A stretch of DNA of 64,000 nucleotides from Betaproteobacteria bacterium (lineage in GTDB: Bacteria; Pseudomonadota; Gammaproteobacteria; Burkholderiales; Burkholderiaceae). Under the pieces are notes generated by a model. It saw only the letters and a list, made by a program, of their open reading frames with translations. It had not been told where the DNA came from and did not search any database. The stretch is from NCBI GenBank assembly GCA_947453825.1, contig CANGHN010000004.1, positions 35,155 through 99,154 on the forward strand, given 5' to 3'. The position numbers and the translations under genes were made by a program. Below, piece by piece: positions 1 to 9,022 of this stretch (its first letter is position 1; each line of letters begins with the position of its first letter).

Positions 1-2
1 GC

Positions 3-113
3 TATTTTGCTCAAGATTGCCTAGTCCAATTACAAGAGTCCAGAATTGTGTTTATACCTTCATCAGGCCTACTTGTCGACCAAGGTCAGCAGTATGAATG
101 TTCTGAACTATAG
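3..113 (+). CDS. C-terminal end of an unidentified protein (partial, runs off the left edge)
   Basis: The third forward frame is open from the window edge to a TAG at 111-113, giving 36 residues that end in Q-Q-Y-E-C-S-E-L. The stop falls 13 bases before the start of the next gene, which is the spacing expected of an operon partner. I do not recognise the family from this short tail, and an open frame of this length can occur by chance. The gene upstream of the window would settle it. Confidence 0.4.
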   Translation, partial: YFAQDCLVQLQESRIVFIPSSGLLVDQGQQYECSEL

Positions 114-126
114 GGACTCAATATCA

Positions 127-348
127 ATGAACCCTTTAAGCCCTAAAAAATTACTATTAACGAAATGGACGGCAGTAAAACCGATTGCCAAACAAAAACA
201 CTTCTTAGTGAGCAAGGTCATTCTTCCAGACCAGCCAAATGAAAAAATTGAGTTTGTAGAAATTGAAGCGGTCTACTCCCAGAAAACTACCGTCATTTCC
301 TGGAGAGATCTCACTAATAGCGAACTTTGGATACAAGGCTGGAAATAA
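127..348 (+). CDS. Small Trp-rich protein, TIGR02450 family
   Basis: A 73-residue protein beginning N-P-L-S-P-K-K-L-L-L-T-K-W-T-A, the characteristic opening of the TIGR02450 small tryptophan-rich family; a second Trp cluster (W-R-D-L near residue 59, W-I-Q-G-W at the end) fits too. The function of the family is unknown. The frame is open further upstream (ATGs at 46 and 94), but those starts would overlap the preceding open frame that ends at 113 and would add a tail with no family similarity. A GGGA at 113-116 lies 10 bases before the ATG at 127, so I choose that start. Confidence 0.8.
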   Translation: MNPLSPKKLLLTKWTAVKPIAKQKHFLVSKVILPDQPNEKIEFVEIEAVYSQKTTVISWRDLTNSELWIQGWK

Positions 349-350
349 AA

Positions 351-373
351 AACCGCCCTATATCAGGGCGGTT
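351..373. terminator. Hairpin terminator between convergent genes
   Basis: A 9-bp perfect stem (AACCGCCCT at 351-359, AGGGCGGTT at 365-373) with a 5-base loop. Read on the minus strand it is followed by a T-run, so it mainly ends the phasin transcript. It may also act on the plus-strand Trp-rich gene. Confidence 0.8.
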
Positions 374-392
374 CTGGCTTGTAGCTACTAAA

Positions 393-920
393 TTAATCTG
401 ACTTTGTCTTCGAGCCAGACGATTTTTTAACTAACTCATCAATATTTTTTTCCGCTGTATCCGCAACCTGATTAACAATGCGGCGTCCCTCTTTAAACAT
501 ATTCTGACCAGTTACAGACATTTCATTAACGACTTTTGATATCTTGTCGGCATGTGCAGGCATTTTATTTTCGGCTTCTTCGAGCCAACTTACTAAGGAG
601 GCGCGCACTTTTTCGAGATGCTTCTCTGTTTCATCAGCCGCACCTTCACCAAGGTCCTTCAAAACAGATTTGACTTTCTTTTGATAGACCGCTGCACGCT
701 TAGCAGCCTCTTTGGTGGCATCCTCTTGCAAGCTCTTCAATTTCGCAAGATCATTTTTAGCGGCTGATTTTGCGCTATCTAGCGCATTTTTCATGCCCCA
801 CTCCATCTCGGCCATGTGATGCTCGCTCAGTTTTTTAGCGGCCTCTAATAAAGTATGGGAGTAGTCAAAAAGCTCTTTTGCCTTTTCACGTTGCCACTTT
901 TGCAAATCTTTTGGATCCAT
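393..920 (-). CDS. Phasin family protein
   Basis: A 175-residue, almost wholly helical, Lys/Glu/Ala-rich protein without signal peptide or membrane segment. The pattern of amphipathic helices and the opening D-P-K-D-L-Q-K-W-Q-R match the phasin family, small proteins that coat polyhydroxyalkanoate granules. The Lys/Ser-rich tail (K-K-S-S-G-S-K-T-K-S-D) is typical of the PhaP type. An AGGAGCTT ribosome site sits just before the ATG. It is transcribed alone, with a hairpin terminator immediately downstream. No PHA synthase is in the window, so the granule role rests on family knowledge only. Confidence 0.75.
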   Translation of the reverse strand: MDPKDLQKWQREKAKELFDYSHTLLEAAKKLSEHHMAEMEWGMKNALDSAKSAAKNDLAKLKSLQEDATKEAAKRAAVYQKKVKSVLKDLGEGAADETEKHLEKVRASLVSWLEEAENKMPAHADKISKVVNEMSVTGQNMFKEGRRIVNQVADTAEKNIDELVKKSSGSKTKSD

Positions 921-1024
921 TTTTAAGCTCCTAGCAATAAGGGTTTATTAAATACCTCTTCTTCACTCTATACCGAAATTGGCAGACTGCCAATTATCCT
1001 AATTTAAAGCATTAATATGACAGT

Positions 1025-1414
1025 ATGAGCAAGAGGGAAACCATCTACGAGGCCATTGGGGGCATTGACAAGGTTGATGAACTAGTCGACCGCTTCTATG
1101 ATTTAATGACTCTAGAGCCAGGGTTTGGTGAGCTGCGCGCAATGCACCCCCAGGATCTTTCGGGATCACGAGAAAAACTCAAATTTTTCCTTACGGGCTG
1201 GATGGGTGGTCCAGACATCTACTCTCCTAAGTATGGACATCCTATGCTTCGAGCGAGACACCTGCCCTATCAGATAGGGCTAAACGAGCGCAATCAGTGG
1301 CTGGCATGCATGTACCAAGCACTTGAAGAATGCGGTATTGAAGGTGGTATTGCCAAACAACTAGAAGAGGCGCTTTTTAATACTGCCGATTGGATGAGAA
1401 ATCAAGCAAGCTAG
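1025..1414 (+). CDS. Group II truncated hemoglobin
   Basis: A 129-residue globin of the 2-over-2 fold. Visible hallmarks are the B-helix R-F-Y (Tyr25 as the likely B10 ligand-stabilising residue), the G-W-M-G-G-P turn (residues 58-63), the proximal histidine in R-A-R-H-L-P (His79) and the Trp at G8 (N-Q-W, Trp92) that defines group II. Such proteins bind O2 or NO and are linked to nitrosative or oxidative stress and oxygen delivery. It is divergent from the phasin gene with about 100 bases between them, and ends two bases from the convergent Bug gene. Confidence 0.92.
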   Translation: MSKRETIYEAIGGIDKVDELVDRFYDLMTLEPGFGELRAMHPQDLSGSREKLKFFLTGWMGGPDIYSPKYGHPMLRARHLPYQIGLNERNQWLACMYQALEECGIEGGIAKQLEEALFNTADWMRNQAS

Positions 1415-1416
1415 TA

Positions 1417-2391
1417 TTAGTCGAGCTTAGCCCCAGCTTGCTTCACTGCTTTTGCCCAACGCGGCATTTCTGCGGCAAGAAACTTTGTGAATTGATCTGC
1501 ATTTAAATAGGCTGGGTCGGCACCCTGGTCAATCATTTTTTTCTGAATTTCAGGTGACTCCAGCGTCTCTTTAAATGCCTGGCTTAATTTATTGGTGACA
1601 TCCGGCGGAGTACCTTTGGGCGCTAAGATTCCATAAAAACCTACAACCTCTAGATTCGCAACACCAGTCTCTAGCACTGTGGGCGTATTAGGCAAGGCTG
1701 GATTGCGCTTTGAACTGGTCACTGCTAATGCTTTGACCTTTCCCTGGTTAGCATAATTTGCCGCCTGGGGAACTGACTCGGCCATGAACTGCACATGGCC
1801 AGCGATTAAATCAGTAAAGGCAGGTGCGCTACCTTTAAATGGAATGTGCACCATGAATATCCCTGTCTCACTTTTTAGCATTTCTGCTGCCAAGTGGGAA
1901 ATACCGCCATTACCTGCTGAACCATAATTTAACTTCCCAGGATTGGCTTTGGCATAAGCAATAAATTCTTTTAAGGAATTCACAGGAACATCTTTATTCA
2001 CAATGAGCGCTAATGGTTGTTGCGCAGTTCTCGCAATCGGCTGAAAGTCTTTTAAAGTGTCATAAGGTGATTTTGTGTAGATCGCAGGATTGATGACCAT
2101 AGTTCCGGTATTAGCCAAGAGCACTGTGTAACCATCGGCAGGAGCTTGCGCCACAAATTGTGCTCCTACTGCACCACCAGCACCCGACTTATAGTCAACG
2201 ATGACTGTCTGACCCAGCGAAGCCTGCAACTTATCAATCAACAGGCGGATATGGGCATCCAAAGGGCCTCCCGCAGGAAAACCAATAATGATCTTGATGG
2301 GTTTATCAGGATAGGCAGCCTGCACAGGAAAAGCCCAAACCACCAGGCAGCAAAGCAGTAATGTCCTGATAAGTTGTATGGGCTTCTGCAT
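1417..2391 (-). CDS. Bug-family periplasmic solute receptor (tripartite tricarboxylate transporter type)
   Basis: A 324-residue exported receptor with a clear Sec signal (hydrophobic stretch ending F-P-V-Q-A) followed by the family's Y-P-D-K-P-I-K-I-I-I-G-F-P-A-G-G opening and the L-A-N-T-G-T and H-I-P-F-K-G-S-A-P segments of the ligand pocket. Bug proteins bind small carboxylates and usually outnumber their TctAB membrane partners in Burkholderiales; no tctA or tctB is present here, so this is an orphan receptor. The ligand cannot be read from the sequence. A second Bug gene lies at 22816-23796. Confidence 0.9.
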   Translation of the reverse strand: MQKPIQLIRTLLLCCLVVWAFPVQAAYPDKPIKIIIGFPAGGPLDAHIRLLIDKLQASLGQTVIVDYKSGAGGAVGAQFVAQAPADGYTVLLANTGTMVINPAIYTKSPYDTLKDFQPIARTAQQPLALIVNKDVPVNSLKEFIAYAKANPGKLNYGSAGNGGISHLAAEMLKSETGIFMVHIPFKGSAPAFTDLIAGHVQFMAESVPQAANYANQGKVKALAVTSSKRNPALPNTPTVLETGVANLEVVGFYGILAPKGTPPDVTNKLSQAFKETLESPEIQKKMIDQGADPAYLNADQFTKFLAAEMPRWAKAVKQAGAKLD

Positions 2392-2455
2392 AGAAATTAC
2401 TTCTAGTATTTACTTAGATACACTTTACCTGAATGTCACTTTAACAGAATAGAAA

Positions 2456-3211
2456 ATGATTGAAAGCCTACTTATCATGATGAGCGACCCCAATACCTGG
2501 ATCGCCTTTCTGACACTCAGTTGCCTGGAAATTATTCTTGGCATCGATAACATCATTTTTATTAGCGTCATTGCCAATAGACTGCCCTTAGAGATTCGGG
2601 AAAAAGTTCGCCGCTTTGGCCTCATCTTTGCCTTCGTTACCCGCATCCTATTGTTGCTCAGCTTGTCCTGGGTGATGGGCCTGACTACCCCCTTCTTCTC
2701 AATTGCTGATCATGCCCTAAGTGGTAGAGATTTGATTTTGCTACTGGGAGGCTTTTTCTTAATCTGGAAAGCTTCAAAAGAAATCTATACCGAGGTGGAA
2801 CTAGGTGAACCTCATGATAGTGATGCCAGGGTCAATGAACAAAATGTAAAAAAATCCATGTTTGCATTATTCGTAGGATCTGTATTGCAAATTGGTTTAC
2901 TAGATATCATCTTTTCTCTAGATAGCGTGATTACAGCTGTTGGTATGGTTGATGAAATTGGAATCATGATTGCTGCGGTTTTGGCATCCATACTGATCAT
3001 GCTGGTTGCAGCAAAGTCTATTGGCGACTTTGTTCATCGTCACCCCTCTATTAAAGTCTTAGCCCTATCGTTCTTGACCGTTGTCGGGGTGGTGCTCATA
3101 GCAGAAGGTATGGGGGTGCATATCCCGAAGGGTTACGTCTATGTTGCAATGGCATTCTCACTCTCAGTCGAGCTTTTAAACATTCGTTCGCGCGAGAAAA
3201 GAAAGAAGTAA
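2456..3211 (+). CDS. TerC family integral membrane protein
   Basis: A 251-residue protein with about seven membrane segments. The conserved acidic membrane motifs L-E-I-I-L-G-I-D-N-I-I-F (near residue 24) and L-D-I-I-F-S-L-D-S-V (near residue 148) are diagnostic of TerC/YoaE/YgdQ proteins, some of which export manganese or support metal loading of exoenzymes. There is no C-terminal CBS or CorC domain, so it is the short form. It stands alone between convergent genes. The metal role is family knowledge and the substrate is unknown. Confidence 0.88.
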   Translation: MIESLLIMMSDPNTWIAFLTLSCLEIILGIDNIIFISVIANRLPLEIREKVRRFGLIFAFVTRILLLLSLSWVMGLTTPFFSIADHALSGRDLILLLGGFFLIWKASKEIYTEVELGEPHDSDARVNEQNVKKSMFALFVGSVLQIGLLDIIFSLDSVITAVGMVDEIGIMIAAVLASILIMLVAAKSIGDFVHRHPSIKVLALSFLTVVGVVLIAEGMGVHIPKGYVYVAMAFSLSVELLNIRSREKRKK

Positions 3212-3229
3212 AGCGACCCTTCTTGAGCG

Positions 3230-4447
3230 TTACAGCGCTTGGGCGCAAGCAAAACCGCTCGCCCAGGCCCACTGGAAATTATGGCCACCCAAATGACCTG
3301 TGACATCAACGCACTCGCCAATAAAAAATAAGCCAACATGCTTGCGAGATTCCATAGTCTGCCCATCAAGCTCTTTAGTATCAACGCCACCAAGCATTAC
3401 CTCTGCTTTTTTCCAGCCTAATGTACCAGCAGGCTTCACTGACCAATTGGTGATTAACTCTTTTAAGGCTTGTCGATCCTTTTTAGAAACCTCTGCCCAT
3501 TTTTTTCCTAGAAGATTTTTTTGATCTGCAAATGCTTTTGCTAAGCGCTGCGGCAAAGCAGCAGCCAGAATGGTCTCGACAAGCTTTACATGATTTTCTT
3601 CATGGTTGAATAACTCATCGTAATTAAACCCACCAGGGCGTTCAATGGCTCCTAACCAATCAATATGAATGGGTTCCCCTTCTTCCCAGTAACTACTAGC
3701 TTGAAGTACTGCTGGACCTGATAAACCCTTATGGGTGAGCAATAAATCCTCAGTAAACCGGCATGCACCATAGCGGTAGCCCTTAGAGCCCGAGGCAATT
3801 CTGACGGGAACGCTCAAACCAGCCAGCTCACTCAGGCCGCCAAATGAATCTGCAGTAAAGGAAAGTGGTACCAAGGCTGGTCTTGGATCAATGACTGCTA
3901 GGTCAAATTGCTTTGCAATATCTAATGAATAAGCACTTGCGCCAATTGCTGGCACAGGCAAGCCACCAGTTGCCATAACCACTGCTTTGGTAATTTCAAT
4001 ACCATCATTAGTATGCACAGACCAGTGTGATGGGTCTTGGCTGATTGATTGAATCTGCACTGGATTGCGGATCACTACCCCGCCCTGATTGCATTCAGAA
4101 AACAGTAACTCAATGATCTGCTTAGCAGAATCATCGCAAAATAATTGGCCCTGATGCTTCTCGTGATAGCCAATTCTGTACGATGTAACAAGTTTAATGA
4201 ATGCCTGCGATGGATATCTTGCTAGTGCACTTTTAATGAAATGGGGGTTGAGTGAAAGAAAGTTGGCGGGGCTGCTATGAAGGTTCGTGAAATTACAACG
4301 GCCGCCGCCACTAATCCGGATCTTCTCCCCCAGGACTGGAGCGTGATCAAGAACCAAAATCTTTTTACCTAATTGGCCAGCGACACCAGCACAAAATAGC
4401 CCAGCGGCACCGCCACCAATAATGATGGCATCCCAGATCTTCTTCAT
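3230..4447 (-). CDS. HI0933-type NAD(P)/FAD-dependent flavoprotein
   Basis: A 405-residue flavoprotein. The N-terminus has the dinucleotide-binding motif G-G-G-A-A-G-L-F-C-A-G, then the family signature I-S-G-G-G-R-C-N-F-T-N at about residues 45-55. The C-terminus carries G-E-C-V-D-V-T-G-H-L-G-G-H-N-F-Q-W-A, the second FAD contact region typical of the HI0933/YhiN/BaiN family. No signal peptide, so cytoplasmic. Family members reduce unsaturated compounds or have unknown substrates. It is followed by a LOG-like gene on the same strand about 65 bases upstream. Confidence 0.88.
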   Translation of the reverse strand: MKKIWDAIIIGGGAAGLFCAGVAGQLGKKILVLDHAPVLGEKIRISGGGRCNFTNLHSSPANFLSLNPHFIKSALARYPSQAFIKLVTSYRIGYHEKHQGQLFCDDSAKQIIELLFSECNQGGVVIRNPVQIQSISQDPSHWSVHTNDGIEITKAVVMATGGLPVPAIGASAYSLDIAKQFDLAVIDPRPALVPLSFTADSFGGLSELAGLSVPVRIASGSKGYRYGACRFTEDLLLTHKGLSGPAVLQASSYWEEGEPIHIDWLGAIERPGGFNYDELFNHEENHVKLVETILAAALPQRLAKAFADQKNLLGKKWAEVSKKDRQALKELITNWSVKPAGTLGWKKAEVMLGGVDTKELDGQTMESRKHVGLFFIGECVDVTGHLGGHNFQWAWASGFACAQAL

Positions 4448-4513
4448 TCTTTACTGACTTCTAGTCGTGTCATAAATGGCCTTTCGACCATTTTACAGGC
4501 GAGCCCAGTCTTG

Positions 4514-5371
4514 CTAGGCCAACTGATACCAGTCTTGAATGATTTTCCAAGCCTCTGCCGCCGTCTCTGCAAAATGAATGACCTGCATATCAGATTCTTC
4601 AATCACCCCAAACTCGACCATCTGCTGAAAATGGATCATTTCAGTCCAAAAACTTTTGCTAAGCAAAATGACTGGAAAGCGCTCTATTTTTTTAGTCTGC
4701 ATCAAGGTAAGTACTTCAAAAAGCTCATCAAATGATCCAAACCCGCCCGGGAATGCCACGATTGCCCTTGCCCTGAGCATGAAATGCATCTTTCGTAAAG
4801 CAAAGTAATGAAAGCGAAAACTCAAGCCAGGACTAATGTAGGGATTGGGATGCTGCTCTCTTGGCAAGCTAATATTAAATCCAATGGTCTGATCACCAGC
4901 CTCAAATGCTCCGCGATTGGCGGCCTCCATGATTCCAGGACCGCCGCCGGTACAGACGTAGAGTTTATTTTTGCCCTGATCTTGAGTGGCATTGTAAGCA
5001 GCAACTAAGCCACCAAATTCGCGTGCTGATTCGTAATACTGACTATGGAGTAAAGCTTTTTTTGCTGCCTCTATCGCTTCAGGCGTCTTAGCCTCCTTCT
5101 CCATCTCCACTGCTTTTTCATGGCTGACAAAGCGAGTAGAGCCAAAGACGGTAATCGTATGATCGATACCGTGCTCATGGAGCAAAATTTCAGGCTTTAA
5201 TAACTCCAACTCAAAGCGAATGCCAATAGTTTCTCGACGAGATAAGAAGGCCTCATCATCAAAGGCAAACTTATAAGACTCGGCTGAACTCTGTTCAGAG
5301 ATTTGACTTTTTTTAAGATTTAAAAAGTCAGTAATGGTCTGAGAATTATTGGTGGGAAGTTTAGGGCTCAT
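4514..5371 (-). CDS. LOG-family (TIGR00730) Rossmann-fold protein
   Basis: A 285-residue cytoplasmic protein with the two signature motifs of the lysine-decarboxylase-like/LOG family: G-G-G-P-G-I-M-E-A-A-N-R-G near residue 142 and P-G-G-F-G-S-F-D-E-L-F-E near residue 208. Characterised LOG proteins are cytokinin-riboside or nucleotide 5'-monophosphate phosphoribohydrolases; in bacteria they may act in purine nucleotide turnover. The N-terminal 65 residues before the core are longer than in the smallest LOG proteins and fit the larger bacterial subgroup. Likely monocistronic. Confidence 0.88.
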   Translation of the reverse strand: MSPKLPTNNSQTITDFLNLKKSQISEQSSAESYKFAFDDEAFLSRRETIGIRFELELLKPEILLHEHGIDHTITVFGSTRFVSHEKAVEMEKEAKTPEAIEAAKKALLHSQYYESAREFGGLVAAYNATQDQGKNKLYVCTGGGPGIMEAANRGAFEAGDQTIGFNISLPREQHPNPYISPGLSFRFHYFALRKMHFMLRARAIVAFPGGFGSFDELFEVLTLMQTKKIERFPVILLSKSFWTEMIHFQQMVEFGVIEESDMQVIHFAETAAEAWKIIQDWYQLA

Positions 5372-5568
5372 ATAACTACCTTACACGGCGGATTAATACC
5401 ATCTTACCCTTTGCTACTTGAGGGAAAAATTTCCTCCAAGAGCGCTTAAAAATGAGTATTAATACCTAGAAAAGACTATCAAGCGGGTTCCTAGGGCATC
5501 TTGGGATTTACCCCACACAGAACAAGGGTTAATATTGACCCAATTTAAACCAAACTGAAGGAAAAGCA

Positions 5569-5772
5569 ATGAGCAACCGTTCAATCATCATCATGGTACT
5601 TGTATTAGTTGGTGCCACCGCCTATTTACTCCTTAAAGGCGACGGTAATATTGATATGGGCGGCGAAAAACATGGTGCTGAAGCAACCCATATTGAAGAA
5701 GCTAAAAAAGATGCCCCTGCAGCTGCCCCAACCGCACCGGCAGCAGCACCTGCGGCTGATGTAAAGAAGTAA
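5569..5772 (+). CDS. Small membrane-anchored Ala/Pro-rich protein, unknown function
   Basis: A 67-residue protein: residues 4-22 form one hydrophobic segment (I-I-I-M-V-L-V-L-V-G-A-T-A), followed by a short charged stretch and a tail of Ala/Pro repeats ending D-V-K-K. The GAAGGA ribosome site 7 bases ahead of the ATG and the strong terminator after the stop argue that it is real. The organisation suggests an inner-membrane protein with its tail in the periplasm. I do not recognise a family. Confidence 0.65.
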   Translation: MSNRSIIIMVLVLVGATAYLLLKGDGNIDMGGEKHGAEATHIEEAKKDAPAAAPTAPAAAPAADVKK

Positions 5773-5791
5773 TTTCCTTGAAAGTAAAATG

Positions 5792-5817
5792 AAACCGCGG
5801 TCATCCGCGGTTTTTTT
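5792..5817 (+). terminator. Rho-independent terminator after the small membrane protein
   Basis: A 9-bp stem (AAACCGCGG 5792-5800, CCGCGGTTT 5805-5813) with a TCAT loop and seven Ts at 5811-5817. Confidence 0.9.
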
Positions 5818-5829
5818 ATCCCATCTCCT

Positions 5830-6636
5830 ATGAAATATTTACTCAGCCTCACTCTTCTATGTCTCTCACAGCTGACATTTGGCCAAACTTTACCTGCAAT
5901 GAAAAAAATGGATCCCAATACGCTCACCTCATTTGCCCCAACAGGCATCCTTCGCGTTGGCATTAATTTGGGCAATCCAGTGCTTGCCAATGAAGACCCT
6001 GTTAGTAAAAACTTAAAAGGTGTCTCCATCGATATTGCCAAAGAGATTGGCAAACGCACAGGCCTACCAGTCGAGTTGATTCCATTCAAAAGCGCCGGGG
6101 CTACAGTGGACGCTATCAAGACTGGGAATATTGATCTTATTTTTGTTGCAATTGATCCAGTACGTGGCGCCGATATCAGCTACACACCGCCCTACATACA
6201 GATTGAGGGGGCTTATATGGTCAAAGCAAGCTCTCCTTTAAAGCAAAATGATGAGGTAGATGTAGCGAGCAATGAAATTGTGGTTGGCAAAGGCAGTGCT
6301 TATGATTTATTTCTGACACGAGAAATTAAAAACGCAACTTTACTCAGAGCCGCTAGCTCACAAGCTGTGATAGATGACTTTATGGCTGGCAAAGGCAATG
6401 TAGCTGCCGGTGTCAAGCAACAATTAGAAAGTGATGCTAAGCGCTATAAAGACTTGCGTATGCTGCCAGGACGATTTATGGTGATTAATCAAGCTATTGG
6501 TATTCCAAAAGCAAGGCCTAGCTACGAAGCCACTAATGTCTATTTAAGCGCTTTGATTACTGAATTAAAACAATCTGGATTTGTCGCTCAGGCCATGCAA
6601 AGACATCAAATTCAAGGCGCTAGAGTGGCAGAATAA
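5830..6636 (+). CDS. Periplasmic substrate-binding protein, amino-acid ABC transporter type (SBP_bac_3)
   Basis: A 268-residue exported protein. The signal peptide ends near F-G-Q-T (residue 20). The mature part shows the family-3 receptor pattern: L-R-V-G-I-N at the first strand, G-V-S-I-D-I-A-K-E-I-G near residue 65, then D-L-I-F-V-A-I-D-P-V-R and a second lobe. No permease or ATPase gene is adjacent, so it is an orphan receptor or works with a transporter elsewhere. It starts about 12 bases after the preceding terminator. The ligand is not evident; an amino acid or similar small polar compound is likely from the family. Confidence 0.82.
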   Translation: MKYLLSLTLLCLSQLTFGQTLPAMKKMDPNTLTSFAPTGILRVGINLGNPVLANEDPVSKNLKGVSIDIAKEIGKRTGLPVELIPFKSAGATVDAIKTGNIDLIFVAIDPVRGADISYTPPYIQIEGAYMVKASSPLKQNDEVDVASNEIVVGKGSAYDLFLTREIKNATLLRAASSQAVIDDFMAGKGNVAAGVKQQLESDAKRYKDLRMLPGRFMVINQAIGIPKARPSYEATNVYLSALITELKQSGFVAQAMQRHQIQGARVAE

Positions 6637-6654
6637 ATCTGCATCGGCGATGAA

Positions 6655-8070
6655 CTAACACTCATAGGTATGCAAGCGCTCGGGAATAATGACATTTCTC
6701 CATCCTAAGCTCTCCCGAATACATTGAGCAAGCACAGAAGATGATTCAGGCTCACCATGAACTACAAAGATCGTTTGAGGGGCGACATCAAAGCCCTGAA
6801 GCCACTCTAATAAACCTGCTTGATCTGCGTGGGCCGATAAACCACCAATCGTATGAATCGAGGCATTAACCAAAACCTCCTCGCCAAATAAACGTACTTT
6901 TTTGGCCCTATCCACTAAACGTCTACCCAAGCTTCCATATGCCTGAAAACCAGTAATGATGATGGCATTTTTCTCATGAGGTAAATTACTTGCTAGATGA
7001 TGAATAATGCGACCAGCATCACACATACCACTCGCCGAAATAATAATAGCCCCGCCTTTAATCTTATTTAGCGCTTTCGATTCTTCTACATCAGCAATAA
7101 AACGCAAATCAACAGCCTGGGGATTAGCCTTAAACCACTTAAAGGTGTCTTGTGATTGGCTATCCAATTGAGAGAAAAAATGCTGGGTAAGATGAGTGGC
7201 AGCCGTTGCCATCGGAGAGTCTACCCAGATATTTAAATGAGGTAGGCGGCCTTTTTTAACTAAATCAATTAAAAGAAATAAAATTTCTTGTGTGCGGCCA
7301 ACCGCAAAAGCTGGCATCACGATATTGCCATGTGCGGCCATCGTAGAGCAGATCACCTCTACCAACTCATCTTGTGTCGCCTGCAAATCACGATGGAGTC
7401 GATCTCCATAGGTTGACTCAACCACTACCACATCAGCCTGCGCAATCAGGTCTGGATCGGGCATCAGAACTTTACCCTTCATGCCAATATCCCCTGAAAA
7501 CACACAACGCTTTTTCTTTTGATTGTCTTCGGTAATATCCATCACGGCGATAGCTGAGCCCAAAATGTGCCCGGCGTTATGAAACTCCAATACAAGTCCT
7601 GGAGCTAATTCGAGAGATTGACCATACTCTAGAGTCTCAAATTGCAATAGCGTCACCTCCACCTCTTCTCTAGAGTACAGTGCTACCGGCATATCTCCAT
7701 GCCACTTGCCTAGTTTTTGTTTCCGCTCTGCCCTATCGACATCAGAACGCTGAAGATAGGCACTATCTGGCAAAAGAATTTTTAATAATTCATAGGTTGC
7801 GCTTGTGCAATAAATGGGGCCCTTAAAACCTTGGGCACATAAGCGTGGTAATAAACCACTGTGATCAATATGAGCGTGAGTTAAGACTACAAAATCTAGC
7901 TCTGCCGCAAGGAATGGTAAGGGCTCTACATTCTTATTCGTTGCTTCGCGTCCACCCTGAAACATTCCATAGTCAACCATAAAACGTCTGCGAGCTCCTG
8001 CCACCATCACTTCTACTGAGTGGCGTGAACCCGTTACCTCACCTGCAGCGCCAAGGAATTGAATCTTCAT
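6655..8070 (-). CDS. Beta-CASP metallo-beta-lactamase-fold hydrolase (RNA-processing type)
   Basis: A 471-residue hydrolase of the beta-CASP group. The zinc motif T-H-A-H-I-D-H-S-G lies near residue 64, D-Y-G-M-F-Q-G-G just before it, and V-E-S-T-Y-G-D-R near residue 218. The C-terminal RMMBL part contains S-I-H-T-I-G-G-L-S-A-H-A-D-Q. These features match bacterial YsbC/CPSF-like proteins thought to cut RNA, here cytoplasmic. A TTG at 8073 precedes the ATG at 8070; I prefer the ATG, which begins M-K-I-Q-F-L-G-A. It is divergent from nnrD with about 60 bases between. Confidence 0.9.
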   Translation of the reverse strand: MKIQFLGAAGEVTGSRHSVEVMVAGARRRFMVDYGMFQGGREATNKNVEPLPFLAAELDFVVLTHAHIDHSGLLPRLCAQGFKGPIYCTSATYELLKILLPDSAYLQRSDVDRAERKQKLGKWHGDMPVALYSREEVEVTLLQFETLEYGQSLELAPGLVLEFHNAGHILGSAIAVMDITEDNQKKKRCVFSGDIGMKGKVLMPDPDLIAQADVVVVESTYGDRLHRDLQATQDELVEVICSTMAAHGNIVMPAFAVGRTQEILFLLIDLVKKGRLPHLNIWVDSPMATAATHLTQHFFSQLDSQSQDTFKWFKANPQAVDLRFIADVEESKALNKIKGGAIIISASGMCDAGRIIHHLASNLPHEKNAIIITGFQAYGSLGRRLVDRAKKVRLFGEEVLVNASIHTIGGLSAHADQAGLLEWLQGFDVAPQTIFVVHGEPESSSVLAQCIRESLGWRNVIIPERLHTYEC

Positions 8071-8131
8071 CAACTCAGCATACTCTCTCTTACAATAAGA
8101 TTAAACCCAGAATGAGAGCGATACTAAGAAG

Positions 8132-9016
8132 ATGACTCGTTTACCAGCCAAGCTAGATGCACTCGCTCTTGCAACACGCCTAAGGCGTGGGCCTAGTGAA
8201 CATAAGGGTGATGCTGGCAAGGCTTTGCTCATTGGTGGCGCGCCAGGAATGGCTGGCGCTCTTTTACTTGCTGGCAATGCCTGCCTGCATCTTGGTGCAG
8301 GGTGGACTATTTTAGAAATGCTTGATCGAGCATCGGCACATGTTGATACTACTTTTCCAGAGCTCATGATTGAGCTGGCAGACGCCTACAATCAAAAGAC
8401 TTTAAACCTTCATAAGCCAGATGTCATTGCTATTGGACCTGGTCTCGGAAATTCTACCTTAGCCCCTGACTGGCTAAAAGCTGCCCTAATCTATCCAAAT
8501 ATTCCTCTAGTGATTGATGCTGATGCACTCAATCTCATCGCTGCTTCAAAAGAATTACTGATTACCCTGCAAAAGCGTAACCAACAATTTCCAGGGATGA
8601 CGGTATTAACCCCTCACCCGGGAGAAGCAGCCAGATTACTCAATGCATCAACAGTACAAATACAAGAAAATCGCATAGAGTCTATTTATAAGCTTGTTGA
8701 GCACACTCAATCTATTGTGGTCTTAAAGGGAATGCATACCCTGCTTGCATCACCACATCATGCGCCATTTCAGTGTCTTGCCGGAAATCCTGGCATGGGA
8801 ACTGGCGGAATGGGGGATGTTCTGACTGGCAGCATTACAGCAATGGCAGCTCAGGGTGTGCGTCACCAGCTCAATTTATGGCAAGCGACTCAGCTTGCTG
8901 TCGAGCTTCATGCAAGTGCTGCCGATAGCCTAGTCGAACAAGGTGTTGGGCCCATAGGTCTGACTCCTTCCGAAACCATCTTAGAAATGAGAAGCCTATT
9001 AAATAAACTGTTATAA
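8132..9016 (+). CDS. nnrD: ADP-dependent NAD(P)H-hydrate dehydratase, stand-alone
   Basis: A 294-residue enzyme of the ribokinase-like fold that repairs hydrated NADH and NADPH using ADP. Visible are K-G-D-A-G-K-A-L-L-I-G-G-A-P-G-M-A-G near residue 28, V-I-D-A-D-A-L-N, L-T-P-H-P-G-E-A-A-R-L and the catalytic N-P-G-M-G-T-G-G-M-G-D-V-L near residue 219. Many bacteria fuse this to the NnrE epimerase (YjeF_N) domain; here the epimerase half is absent and must be encoded elsewhere. A DMT transporter gene follows 6 bases later, probably co-transcribed. Confidence 0.92.
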   Translation: MTRLPAKLDALALATRLRRGPSEHKGDAGKALLIGGAPGMAGALLLAGNACLHLGAGWTILEMLDRASAHVDTTFPELMIELADAYNQKTLNLHKPDVIAIGPGLGNSTLAPDWLKAALIYPNIPLVIDADALNLIAASKELLITLQKRNQQFPGMTVLTPHPGEAARLLNASTVQIQENRIESIYKLVEHTQSIVVLKGMHTLLASPHHAPFQCLAGNPGMGTGGMGDVLTGSITAMAAQGVRHQLNLWQATQLAVELHASAADSLVEQGVGPIGLTPSETILEMRSLLNKLL

Positions 9017-9022
9017 AACGGT

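Noticed and set aside
5622..6119. A 165-codon open frame on the minus strand
   Set aside because: It lies opposite the small membrane protein, its terminator and the receptor gene, all of which have good ribosome sites and family marks; the frame reads low-complexity Ala/Ser without family similarity.
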